Part shown: positions 30,884-39,696 of the stretch, piece after piece
Layout: each line of letters opens with the position of its first letter
Position numbering within the stretch: the first letter of the stretch is position 1
DNA from: JBFMHP01 sp964557295
Lineage (GTDB): Bacteria; Pseudomonadota; Gammaproteobacteria; RBG-16-57-12
Reading direction: 5' to 3'
DNA: 64,000 nt
NCBI GenBank assembly: GCA_964557295.1
Contig: CAZKZP010000016.1
Span: 1-64,000, forward strand
Notes under the pieces: model-generated
What the model was told of the DNA's origin: nothing
The model's database searches: none
Seen by the model: only the letters and a program-made list of their open reading frames with translations
Position numbers and translations under genes: made by a program

Positions 30884-33206
30884 TTAGACGGTGTTCTGCG
30901 GCGCGGCTTTTTTGGTGTTCATCAGGCGGTCCATGATCGATGACAAGGCCTTGTCGACCATCGGCAGGTCATCGATCAAACGCGCCTTACCGGTGCGCAG
31001 TTCCTCGGCCAGTTGCCCCATGGTGCGCTCGGCGACGATTTGATAACGCCAGTTGGCGAAGAAATATTGATCGACGATATCGCCTTTCCATTCCAGCTTG
31101 GCGCGCGTGACGCGATTATTCTGATCAGTCAACTCGACCCAATCACCGACCTGCATGTCGCATACGATCCGCATGTGCTCGTCGTCGCGATCGTAGCCGG
31201 GGGCGAGGTCGCCGCCGCCGGACGCGAGCACGATCTCCTCGTCGAGGTCGTATTCATCCAGCACCTTGTCGAAAGCATCCGCGCTGGGTGCGGAGGCCGC
31301 GGGCAATTTCATTTCGACATCGGTTTCGCCGCCGAGATTCGCATGCGCGGGCGGCGCATCGCCGCGTAGCACCGCGATGTGATGCGCCTCCAGCGTCTTG
31401 AACAGGGTGGCGATCTTGGCCTTGTCCCAAGCGATGTCTTCCAGCGCCTGGCGGATAGTGGCCAGCAGCCCTGGAATCTTCTTGGCCATCCGTTGACGAT
31501 CTGTTGTGCCGCGCTTGGGCTCCAGCGTCCAGAGCAACTCATCGGTGATATCCAACGCCATCCGATAACGTGTGCTCTCGATGCCGTCGCTGACGATGAT
31601 CGAGGCGAGAAAAGTCTGCCACGCCTCGCTGAGCCAGAGCATCACCGAGGCGGGAAGATCGCGCTCGTGGCCTAACTTTTCCAGATCCGCCGCCGCTGTG
31701 ATCCGCGCCTTTTCGAGACGGTCACGCGCTTCGGCCGCCTTGATCCGATCGTCTTCAGTCTCACGGCACCGATTCTGCTCGGCGGCGATGAACTGGTTGA
31801 AATCTTCCAGTGCCGCGCTGAAGATGCCGATGTCTTGCTCGAAATCGTTGAGTATGTTTTCCACGATGCTGTTGATCTTATTGAACAGGAGGTCATCGCC
31901 GGCCTCGCCCAGGTCGCTGACCAGGACACCCGATTGGCTCAGGGTGTTGAGCAGCGTGCGCGCCGGGTGGGACTTTTTATTGAAAAAGGTCTTGTCGAGG
32001 ATGGCGACCTTGAAGAGCGGTATCTGCATGCGCGCCAGGATCGCCTTCAGCCGATCGGGCATCTTCGGGTCGTCGAAAATGATGTCGAACATCATGCCGA
32101 CCAGGGTGAGCGTCTCGGTGTCCTGTTTGTTGATGTTGCCAGAGGCCGCATCGCCACGTTGCGCGCCAATGGCGCCAACCAGCGCAGTCAAAATCTGCTG
32201 CGGTTTGTGCAGGCCTGGATTGCTGAGGGCTTCGTGCTGTAGTTGGGTGAAGCCGTGCACGACATCGTTTGTGATATAAACGGGTGCGCCCGCCGGCATG
32301 CCGCCGCCGATTCCAGGTTGACCGGCCATGGGGAAATATCCGCCCATGGGAAAGCCCTGAGTCCCCAGAAGGTTGCGCATCATCTGAAAGGTGTTGCCAT
32401 CCGCGGTGTGCCCATCTCCCGGGGCGGCGCCCACCGGGAGGTTCTCGCCATAGCCACCAGCGCGCGCGGCATCAGGGTTGGATGAAACGATCTTTTTATT
32501 GATCCTGTATTTGTAATTCGGCAACACATTCTGGCTGACAAAGTACTGATTGACCTCATCGTACATGTCACCCAGATTTTCCATCATATAGCGATCGAGC
32601 AGTTTGAACAGCACGATCTTGATCTTGATTTCCATGCCGAGATTTCCGGCGGCATCGCGAAATGCCGTGCAGATGGTCTTGGGGTCAAGGGGCGAGTTTT
32701 CCTCGGTGAAGCTCGCCTTTGGGACGATGTCATTGTAGCGGTGGGCGATGGCCTTCAGCGCGTCGTCGAAGCGGCTGCGCGCCTTCTCGACCAGTTTGTT
32801 GATGGCAATCTGCTCTTCGAGTTCGTCATCGGCCACCAGCGAGAATTGGTCCAGCTCCAGCGTTGTGCCTTGCCCCTTCGCTGCGGAACTTGGCTGGGAG
32901 GGCGCGAAAGTGTCCGTGTGGTTAGTGATGAAGCGCTGCAGCAGGTCCTTCTCGAACCCTTCGCGTTTGATGCGGATGACGCGCATCGCGTCCAGAAAAG
33001 CGCTCTGATCGCTGTTGTTCTCGGCTTTGTTGCTGTATTCGAACANNNNNNNNNNGGGTGTCATCGACATTGTCGAGCACGTGCTTGCCGATGCCGACGA
33101 CATGTTTTTCAGCCAGTTTCCGGCAATGTTCGAGGATATCTTTCCTGGAGGATCGAGACATACGGCCCGTGGCGTTGAGATCGATAACATTAAGGTTCTT
33201 CGACAT
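30884..33206 (-). CDS. DUF1631 protein, frame broken by a false gap
   Basis: A large cytosolic protein of a family without a settled function. The true N-terminus is MSKNLNVIDLNATGRMS from the ATG at 33206 and runs to VLDNVDDT; after the ten N the other frame continues LFEYSNKAENN. If the N are removed, ACC-C and TG-TTC join to T-L-F, and the frame and family sequence are restored exactly, so the gap length is probably zero and the gene is about 770 residues. The middle is helical and charged, with a Gly/Pro/Met-rich linker (MGGYFPMAGQPGIGGG). The C-terminal 110 residues (MQVGDWVELTD, RAKLEWKGDIVDQYFF, NWRYQIVAERT) look like a PilZ-type barrel. Confidence 0.88.
33046..33055. other. Assembly gap of ten N in the DUF1631 gene, probably zero length
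   Basis: Joining the flanks without the N restores one reading frame and the expected D-D-T-L-F-E-Y sequence. The gap mark itself causes the apparent frameshift. Confidence 0.85.
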
Positions 33207-33330
33207 GCGCGGCACTCTACTTTAGTGGCAACCATCGCAGAGTATCGGTGAGCGCCGGTGGATATTGAGTGAATTTGGCAGGGTTGTGACTGGTGTCACA
33301 GGCGGGATACGGACTGCGCCGCACCCCGGG

Positions 33331-33954
33331 CTAGCGGCGCGGAGAGGTTGCGGTTTTGCGGCGGCGCGGGGTGGAGGCGGCCTTTGGTGATTTGGCGCTC
33401 GTGGCGGCGGGGGGGTGGACCTGGAGGATGCGGTATTCGCCGGGTTGCAGCTCGCCGAGGTTCCATGGGCCGATGGCCCAGCGGATCAGGCGCAGCGTGG
33501 GAAAGCCCACGGCGGCGGTCATACGTCTGACCTGGCGGTTGCGGCCCTCGCGCAGGGTGAGTTCCAGCCAGGAGGTCGGGATGGCGGCGCGATAGCGCAC
33601 CGGCGGCGTGCGCGGCCAGATCTTCGGTTCGTCCATCAAACGCGCCTGCGCTGGCAAGGTCATGCCGTCGTTCAGGGCCACGCCTTGCCGCAATGCCGCC
33701 AGCGCGGCCTCGTCCGGGCAGCCTTCTACCTGCACCCAATAGGTCTTGTCCATTTTCTGATCCGGATGCGCGATACGGTGCTGCAAGGGACCGCTGTCGG
33801 TGAGCAGCAAGAGGCCCTCGCTGTCCCGGTCCAAGCGGCCGGCGGGATAAATTCCTGATAAGTCGATGAAATCAGACAGGGTGGCGCGGCCCTCCGCGTC
33901 GGTGAACTGGCTCAGGACATCATAGGGTTTGTTGAACAGGATCAGTCGCGCCAT
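33331..33954 (-). CDS. rluE: 23S rRNA pseudouridine synthase, RluE type
   Basis: An RsuA-family synthase; RluE modifies U2457 of 23S rRNA. The catalytic motif YPAGRLDRDSEGLLLLTDSG with its aspartate is present, preceded by LILFNKPYDVLSQF and followed by KTYWVQVEG and the LTLREGRNRQVRRMTAAVGFPTLRLIR block. It lacks an N-terminal S4 domain, as RluE does. The last 25 residues are a basic, low-complexity tail. It is divergent from fliJ. Confidence 0.93.
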   Translation of the reverse strand: MARLILFNKPYDVLSQFTDAEGRATLSDFIDLSGIYPAGRLDRDSEGLLLLTDSGPLQHRIAHPDQKMDKTYWVQVEGCPDEAALAALRQGVALNDGMTLPAQARLMDEPKIWPRTPPVRYRAAIPTSWLELTLREGRNRQVRRMTAAVGFPTLRLIRWAIGPWNLGELQPGEYRILQVHPPAATSAKSPKAASTPRRRKTATSPRR

Positions 33955-34055
33955 GCAAGAGGCATCTTATGGATAGGGTGGAAACAAAATTTTACTAAGG
34001 AATTGGCGGCATTTGTACGATTCATTAGAGGGACGGTGATCTCGCCATCATGGCT

Positions 34056-34071
34056 GGCATCATACTTGCAT
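34056..34071 (+). promoter_or_regulatory. Sigma-54 promoter of fliJ
   Basis: TGGCATCATACTTGCA matches 14 of 16 consensus positions with exact GG-N10-GC spacing. The expected start is about 34082, 33 bases before the fliJ ATG. Sigma-54 control of middle flagellar genes is known in Pseudomonas and Vibrio. Confidence 0.75.
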
Positions 34072-34114
34072 TGTCCCAGCTGTCGCCACCGATTGAAATG
34101 AGAAAAAAGTACCG

Positions 34115-34564
34115 ATGACCAAGACCAAACGAATCGAGTCCGTGGCCAAGCTGGCCGAGTCCGCCGAGATGGACGCCGCCAAGGAGCTGGCGGTCAGCCA
34201 GCGCCAGATGGATACCGCTCAGGCGCAGTTGCATCAGCTGATGAGTTATCGCGAGGAGTATCTCCTGCGCATGCGCGAAGTCGGCAAACAAGGCATGAGT
34301 ATCGGTCAGATGCAGGGTTATCAGGCCTTCATCAGCCGGCTGGATCTCGGCATCGAAGAGCAAAAACACAAGGTGGATCGCGCCCGCATGGCGCTGGAGC
34401 AGAAGAAGGGTCAGTGGCAGTCCCGGCACATGCGGTCACTGGCCATGGATAAGGTGCTCATTCAGTGTCAGCAGAAAGAGCGCGTGATGCTCGACAAGCG
34501 CGAACAAAAAGAAACCGATGAACGGGCGCAGCGCTGCGGCGGTGTCGCTGTGCTCGATGACTGA
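34115..34564 (+). CDS. fliJ: Flagellar export chaperone FliJ
   Basis: A coiled-coil protein of the flagellar type III export gate that works with the FliI ATPase. All 149 residues are predicted helical with heptads (IESVAKLAESAEMDAAKELA, IEEQKHKVDRARMALEQKKG) and the family YLLRMREVGKQGMSIGQMQGYQAFISRL block. It normally sits after fliI; here fliF-G-H-I are absent and rluE lies upstream, so fliJ-fliK has been separated from the rest. The sigma-54 promoter directly upstream shows it is its own transcription unit. Confidence 0.9.
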   Translation: MTKTKRIESVAKLAESAEMDAAKELAVSQRQMDTAQAQLHQLMSYREEYLLRMREVGKQGMSIGQMQGYQAFISRLDLGIEEQKHKVDRARMALEQKKGQWQSRHMRSLAMDKVLIQCQQKERVMLDKREQKETDERAQRCGGVAVLDD

Positions 34565-34726
34565 GCGCGGTTGAGTTTTCCTCCCCCGGTGTTTCTTGCC
34601 ACGCACGCTGAGCGGTGGCGCCATCCAATCTGTCAGGATTAGCCAGGAACATCGGGACGTGCGCGCCTCAGCTGGCATGCAATTTGAATTATCCAGTGTG
34701 AAGTTCGAATCATTTTCGGAGCACCC

Positions 34727-36151
34727 ATGACACAAGAAGCGGCCTTGCTGCCAACCACAACCTCCTCGGACCTGGGTTTCAGCCTGATCAAAACACCATC
34801 AGGCGCGGTGGCCGATGCCGGCGCGCCGCCATTCAAGGATGTTTTCTCTGGCCAGCTGCGCCAGCTTGGCGCGGCGTCGTTACCGGCCGGGCTGGCGGCC
34901 GCGCCGAATGCCGTGCAGAGTGTTGGCGCGCAGGCGCGCCCAGGCCAGGCTATGCCGCTGATGGGTAGGCCATTGCCGTTGCTGACGGCGCAGGCGCTCC
35001 CAGCGACGGAACCCGGCGAGATGTCAGCCGAGGCGATGCTGGCCGTCATGAGCGGTGACTCACCCCTCATGACAGAGGGGCTGGCGAAGTCGTCATCGAC
35101 TGCTCAGGAGGGCGAGCAGACGCTCGATGCCGCCGCGCTCCAGCCGGCGCTGCCGCTTGAGCTGCATACCGCTGTGCCGCTGGTGACTGCAACCGGGGCG
35201 GCGCCGGAGGTTGCGCTGGATCCATCTGTGATCGATGTGCCGCCCCCCGAGGTGAATCCCGACATGGCGGCGATCTCCTCATCGACGATGGCAGTGGCAT
35301 CGAGTGAGGTGCCCGCACTTATCGAGGGGGAGGCCATGCCGGCAGGCGCCGCCAAGGCCGCCCCCGTGATTGCGCAGGCGCAGGTGTCACACGAGTCTTC
35401 GGAGCTTCCGCTGCCATTCGAGCAAGGACAAACTGAGGCTGCCCTTAAGTCGACTTCCAAGGCGAACGCTGCCGCCGCCCCCAGCCCAAGTCCGGAAGGT
35501 GAGCCAGCGCGATTCGCGACGGCAGTACAGGGCATGACGCAAGCGGTGCAGAATGCCGCGAATGCCGGGAAAACAGCTCGAAACGAGGTCGCCGATACGC
35601 TGGAGGACGGCGGCGTCATCGCAACGGTGGAAACCAAGCCTACCACCATGCCACAAACGCAGCTGCTCGGCAGTCACAGCACCGCGGCGAATCCAGGCGC
35701 GCTGACAGCCAACGCCAACGCCGCGCTTCCAATGCCCCTGCATCACGAACGCTGGAGCGAGGGGCTGGGCCAGCGGCTCATGCTCATGGTCAATCACAAG
35801 ATCATGGAGGCCGATGTCAAATTGAATCCGCCACACCTCGGGCCGCTCGAGATCAGGATCGCGCTCAGCAATGACCAGGCCAGCATCAATTTCAGCACCC
35901 ACCATGGCGCGGTGAAGGATGTCATCGAAGCGGCATTGCCGCGCCTGCGGGAAATGCTGGCCGAGGGCGGCATCCAGCTCGCGGATGCCAATGTCTCCGA
36001 TCAGCGTCAGCGGCAGCCGCAGAACGAGCAGGCACCCGCGTTGTCCAGTCGCCCATCGAGCTATGAGGATATCCACCAAGCTGCCGAGCACACGGGTATC
36101 GAGAGAGTCGACGCCGCGACCAGGATTGGCGGGGTCGATTTTTATGTTTAG
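34727..36151 (+). CDS. fliK: Flagellar hook-length control protein FliK
   Basis: Measures hook length and switches export from hook to filament proteins. The N-terminal 320 residues are low-complexity, rich in Ala, Pro, Ser and Glu, as is normal for the ruler part. The conserved C-terminal domain is at about 345-440: LGQRLMLMVNHKIMEADVKL, NPPHLGPLEIRIAL and LREMLAEGGIQLADANVS. It starts 162 bases after fliJ. A sigma-54-like sequence upstream fails the -12 test. It is followed 117 bases later by the STAS gene of the chemotaxis operon. Confidence 0.9.
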   Translation: MTQEAALLPTTTSSDLGFSLIKTPSGAVADAGAPPFKDVFSGQLRQLGAASLPAGLAAAPNAVQSVGAQARPGQAMPLMGRPLPLLTAQALPATEPGEMSAEAMLAVMSGDSPLMTEGLAKSSSTAQEGEQTLDAAALQPALPLELHTAVPLVTATGAAPEVALDPSVIDVPPPEVNPDMAAISSSTMAVASSEVPALIEGEAMPAGAAKAAPVIAQAQVSHESSELPLPFEQGQTEAALKSTSKANAAAAPSPSPEGEPARFATAVQGMTQAVQNAANAGKTARNEVADTLEDGGVIATVETKPTTMPQTQLLGSHSTAANPGALTANANAALPMPLHHERWSEGLGQRLMLMVNHKIMEADVKLNPPHLGPLEIRIALSNDQASINFSTHHGAVKDVIEAALPRLREMLAEGGIQLADANVSDQRQRQPQNEQAPALSSRPSSYEDIHQAAEHTGIERVDAATRIGGVDFYV

Positions 36152-36268
36152 CAAGGGCGCCGAATTACGCAGCACTAAATGTGGATATTTTGCCCCTAAA
36201 GGTACATAAAAAAATGACGCCAATATCAGGGAACAAAAAACCAAGAAAACCACAAGGTGAATTCACTG

Positions 36269-36595
36269 ATGTCTGAAGACAATGTCGTCGCCCTGGGCGA
36301 GGTCATCGATATTTCCAGAGCTGCGGATCTCAAGGCCATGCTCAAGGCGGTGCTGGAGTTGAAGGAGCCCGTTGTGCTGGATGGAAGCAGGATCAGCCGC
36401 ATCGATGCCTGCGGAATCCAACTGCTCCTGGCCTTTGTGATCAAGGCGGAAACCCAGTCGATCGCGGTGCAGTGGCAGGGGTGCAGCGAAGCGTTGAAGC
36501 GCTCAGTCGCATTGGCGGGGCTGGCCAATGAACTGGGGGTGCCGATGAGCGTGGCAGCAAGGACATCGATCCCGCAAGACAAGATGATTGGATGA
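36269..36595 (+). CDS. STAS-domain protein (anti-sigma-antagonist type)
   Basis: A small single STAS domain of 108 residues. Core: VVALGEVIDISRAADLKAML, then VVLDGSRISRIDACGIQLLLAF, where the D-A-C-G-I-Q-L pattern corresponds to the phosphorylatable D-S-x-G-L region but has Ala-Cys at the serine position. The ATG at 36269 is chosen because AAGGTGA ends eight bases before it; a GTG four codons upstream is the alternative. STAS genes often open chemotaxis operons of the Che2 kind and are thought to tune CheA or receptor arrays, but no biochemical role is assigned. Confidence 0.88.
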   Translation: MSEDNVVALGEVIDISRAADLKAMLKAVLELKEPVVLDGSRISRIDACGIQLLLAFVIKAETQSIAVQWQGCSEALKRSVALAGLANELGVPMSVAARTSIPQDKMIG

Positions 36596-36604
36596 GGAAT
36601 TGAT

Positions 36605-36967
36605 ATGGCGAAGATTCTGGCAGTCGATGATTCGGCGTCGATGCGACAAATGGTGGTGTTTACACTGAAAAGCGCCGGACACGAGGTGGTCGAGGCGATC
36701 AATGGACAAAGCGCCTTGGAGGCCGCGAAAAAACACGCCTTCAATCTGGTGGTCACCGATGTGAACATGCCGGTGATGGATGGGATTGCACTGACCAAGC
36801 AGCTCAGAGCGCTGCCCAATTACAAATTCGTACCCATTCTGATACTGACCACGGAATCCGGTACGGACCGCAAGCAGGAAGGAAAATCCGCCGGCGCCAC
36901 CGGGTGGCTGGTCAAGCCCTTCAATCCCGAGCAATTGCTGGCGACCATCAAGCGCGTATTAGGATGA
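36605..36967 (+). CDS. cheY: CheY-like response regulator
   Basis: A single receiver domain of 120 residues. The acidic pair (AVDDSASMR), phosphoacceptor Asp in VVTDVNMPVMDG, Thr in LILTTES and Lys in WLVKPFNPEQL are all in place. It stands between STAS and cheA, so its kinase is most likely the adjacent CheA. It may be the flagellar-switch regulator or a phosphate sink; the sequence does not decide. Confidence 0.93.
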   Translation: MAKILAVDDSASMRQMVVFTLKSAGHEVVEAINGQSALEAAKKHAFNLVVTDVNMPVMDGIALTKQLRALPNYKFVPILILTTESGTDRKQEGKSAGATGWLVKPFNPEQLLATIKRVLG

Positions 36968-36971
36968 TGCC

Positions 36972-39110
36972 ATGAGCATTGATCTCTCCCAGTTCAAGCA
37001 AACCTTCATCGAAGAAAGCCTCGAGGGCCTGGATGTGATGGAGTCCTCCCTCCTCAATCTCGGGGAGGGCACGGCGAATCTGGATGTCATCAATAACATC
37101 TTCCGCGCGGCGCATTCAATCAAAGGCGGAAGCGGCACCTTTGGCTTTAACGACATCGCGCAGTTCACGCACGTCCTGGAGACGCTGCTCGATCAGATGC
37201 GCTCGGGCGAGCGCCCCGTCACCCAACATGCCGTCGAGCTGCTGCTGGCCTCGGTGGATTGTCTGCGCATGATGATCGATTCGATCCAGGACAATTCGAG
37301 TTACAACACCGAACACGTCGCGAGCGTGAAGTCGCAGCTGGAGCGCCTGCTCGCCGATGATGGCCAGCCGGAACCGGCAGCGGATAAATCCGCCAACGCA
37401 CCTTCCGTGGCGGCAAGCTCCTCGGGCTGGCTGATAAAGTTTTCGCCCCATGTTGACATGCTCAGAACTGGAAATGATCCGGTGCTGATGTTCCGCGAGC
37501 TGTCGAATCTCGGCGCGGTGGAAATCAAGGCCGATTGTTCCGAACTCCTGGATTTCAATGACTTGAATCCGGAAGACTCTTATCTGAGGTGGGAAATAAA
37601 ACTCGACGGCGATGTCACCGAGCGCGCGATCAGGGAAGTATTCGCCTGGGTGGAGGATGAGTGCGACCTCGAGTTCATTCCGCTCATCAACGAACCCCCC
37701 GCCGTAGCAATGCCCATCGTGACTGCGGCAGCGCCGGTCCCCGCCGCGTCGAAGACTTCAGAATCGCCGGAAAAACGACCGGAGATCGAGACAGCGCCGC
37801 CACGGGAAGCGGCGCCCGGGTTGATGCCTGAGCACGACGCAAGCAAAACAGCGGCACCGGTGGCGGTTGTGGCCAGTAGCGCCAGCAAGGAGGCCGCCTC
37901 GATCCGCGTGGCGATCGATAAGGTCGACCAGCTGATCAATATGGTGGGTGAGTTGGTCATCACCCAGTCGATGCTCAGCCAGCTGGGTGAGGAATTCGAC
38001 ATCGAAAAATTGGACAAACTGCGCGATGGACTGGCGCAGCTGGAGCGCAATACACGCGAGCTCCAGGAAAATGTCATGCGCATCCGCATGCTGCCCATCA
38101 GCTACTCCTTCAACCGGTTCCCGCGTCTGGTCCACGACATCTCACAGAAATTAGGCAAGAAAGTGGAATTGAAGCTCTCGGGCGAGGGCACCGAGCTTGA
38201 TAAAACCGTCATGGAAAAGATCGGCGACCCGCTGGTGCATCTGGTGCGAAACGCGCTCGATCACGGCATTGAAAGTCCGGAACAGAGGGTGAAGGCCGGC
38301 AAAAGCGAAGTCGGCACGCTGCAATTGAATGCCTATCACAAGGGCGGAAACATCATTATCGAGATCGCCGACGATGGCGCCGGGATAAATAAAGAAAAGG
38401 TCATCAGCAAGGCGCTGCAAAAAGGAATCATCAACAACCGGAGTGAAGTAGACGACGACAAGATTCATGAGCTGATTTTCCGGCCCGGATTCTCCACGGC
38501 GGATGCGGTAAGCGATCTCTCCGGACGCGGTGTCGGGATGGATGTGGTCAAAAAGAACATCAAGGAACTCGGCGGCTCCATTGTCATCAGTTCCACTGAA
38601 GGCAAGGGCAGCATCTTCTCCATCCGCTTGCCATTGACCCTGGCGATCCTGGACGGACAACTCGTCAGAGTCGGAGAGGAGGTCTACATCATCCCGCTGA
38701 TCTCGGTGGTCGAATCGCTGCAAATCAAGAAGTCCATGGTCAATCAGTTGGCCGGGAAGTCCGAGCTCTATCGGCTGCGCGATGAATACATCCCGATCAT
38801 CCGACTCTACGAGATCTTCAATATCGAACCTAAGACCAGGGAGTTCGAGGAAGGTCTGCTAATCGTGGTCGAAGGTGATGGCAAAAAAGTCGGGCTCTTT
38901 GTGGATGACCTGTTGGGGCAGCAACAGGTCGTGATCAAGGGGTTGGAAACCAATTTCAAACGCGTCGAGGGATTCTCCGGCGCGACGATTCTGGGCGATG
39001 GCACCGTGGCGCTGATTATGGACATCAGCGGTGTAATCGCCATGTCGAAGTCGATCAAAATGAATGGTAAGTCAGAAAATGCCAGCGGCGAAAAAGGTGC
39101 CGCGGCATGA
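36972..39110 (+). CDS. cheA: Chemotaxis histidine kinase CheA
   Basis: A 712-residue CheA. The N-terminal Hpt domain has its phospho-His at residue 48 in AAHSIKGGSGTFG. A P2-like region and Pro/Ala linker follow, then a dimerisation helix pair (VDQLINMVGELVITQSML, about 315-380), the ATPase domain with N box HLVRNALDHGIESPEQR and G boxes (IADDGAGIN, LSGRGVGMDVVKKNI), and a CheW-like P5 domain to the end. All catalytic motifs are intact. It lies four bases after cheY and overlaps no gene; cheW follows ten bases after its stop. Confidence 0.96.
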   Translation: MSIDLSQFKQTFIEESLEGLDVMESSLLNLGEGTANLDVINNIFRAAHSIKGGSGTFGFNDIAQFTHVLETLLDQMRSGERPVTQHAVELLLASVDCLRMMIDSIQDNSSYNTEHVASVKSQLERLLADDGQPEPAADKSANAPSVAASSSGWLIKFSPHVDMLRTGNDPVLMFRELSNLGAVEIKADCSELLDFNDLNPEDSYLRWEIKLDGDVTERAIREVFAWVEDECDLEFIPLINEPPAVAMPIVTAAAPVPAASKTSESPEKRPEIETAPPREAAPGLMPEHDASKTAAPVAVVASSASKEAASIRVAIDKVDQLINMVGELVITQSMLSQLGEEFDIEKLDKLRDGLAQLERNTRELQENVMRIRMLPISYSFNRFPRLVHDISQKLGKKVELKLSGEGTELDKTVMEKIGDPLVHLVRNALDHGIESPEQRVKAGKSEVGTLQLNAYHKGGNIIIEIADDGAGINKEKVISKALQKGIINNRSEVDDDKIHELIFRPGFSTADAVSDLSGRGVGMDVVKKNIKELGGSIVISSTEGKGSIFSIRLPLTLAILDGQLVRVGEEVYIIPLISVVESLQIKKSMVNQLAGKSELYRLRDEYIPIIRLYEIFNIEPKTREFEEGLLIVVEGDGKKVGLFVDDLLGQQQVVIKGLETNFKRVEGFSGATILGDGTVALIMDISGVIAMSKSIKMNGKSENASGEKGAAA

Positions 39111-39120
39111 GGAGTTAATA

Positions 39121-39651
39121 ATGGATACCGCGCAACTGCTGGGTGCTGAGCGAGTGATTGAAAATCAAAGCGGCAATGAACAGTATCTCACCTTCTTGCT
39201 GGCAGGCGAGGAGTATGGTGTCGACATCCTGAGGGTACAGGAGATCAAGGGATGGGATACGGCGACACGAATTCCTAATACGCCGTCGTATGTGCAGGGG
39301 GTAATGAACCTGCGTGGCACTATTGTCCCGATCATCGATCTCAGGATGCGATTCAATCTCGGCAAGCTGGAGTATGGGCCCACGACCGTGGTCGTTGTCC
39401 TGAAAGTGGATGCGGAGGGCAAAACGCGCACCATCGGCGTGGTGGTGGACGGTGTCTCCGATGTCTACAGCCTGAACAAGGACAGTCTGAAACCGGCGCC
39501 AGATTTTGGGGAAGACATCAATACAGACTTTGTCAGAGGTCTGGCGACCATCGGCGAGAAAATGGTGATCATTCTGGATATCAACCGATTGCTCAATACC
39601 AGCGACATGAATGCGCTGGCCAACTTGACGGCGAAGGCGCTCAAGCCCTGA
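39121..39651 (+). CDS. cheW: Coupling protein CheW
   Basis: Links CheA to receptors. A start at 39121 (MDTAQLLGAERV) with GAGG upstream gives 176 residues; the longer frame overlaps cheA without support. Core motifs: YLTFLLAGEEYGVDILRVQEI, IPNTPSYVQGVMNLRGTIVPIIDLR, and a second barrel with TIGVVVDGVSDVYSL. It sits between cheA and the globin receptor gene. Confidence 0.95.
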   Translation: MDTAQLLGAERVIENQSGNEQYLTFLLAGEEYGVDILRVQEIKGWDTATRIPNTPSYVQGVMNLRGTIVPIIDLRMRFNLGKLEYGPTTVVVVLKVDAEGKTRTIGVVVDGVSDVYSLNKDSLKPAPDFGEDINTDFVRGLATIGEKMVIILDINRLLNTSDMNALANLTAKALKP

Positions 39652-39696
39652 TGCCTGGCGCGATTTTAGATCAGAAAATTTTTTGGAGAGTGATGC

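Noticed and set aside
32922..33215. A separate 97-residue gene upstream of DUF1631
   Set aside because: It is the true N-terminus of the DUF1631 gene, displaced to another frame by the ten N.
33285..33300. Palindrome TGTGAC-TGGT-GTCACA upstream of the DUF1631 gene
   Set aside because: The spacing is N4 rather than the N7 of the sRNA activator sites, no sigma-54 element lies nearby, and a short stand-alone palindrome is expected by chance.
34673..34688. Sigma-54-like sequence upstream of fliK (TGGCATGCAATTTGAA)
   Set aside because: The -12 element reads GA instead of GC, a change that normally kills the promoter.
36176..36199. Sigma-28-like TAAA...GCCCCTAA upstream of the STAS/cheY operon
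   Set aside because: The two halves are three bases too close for FliA.
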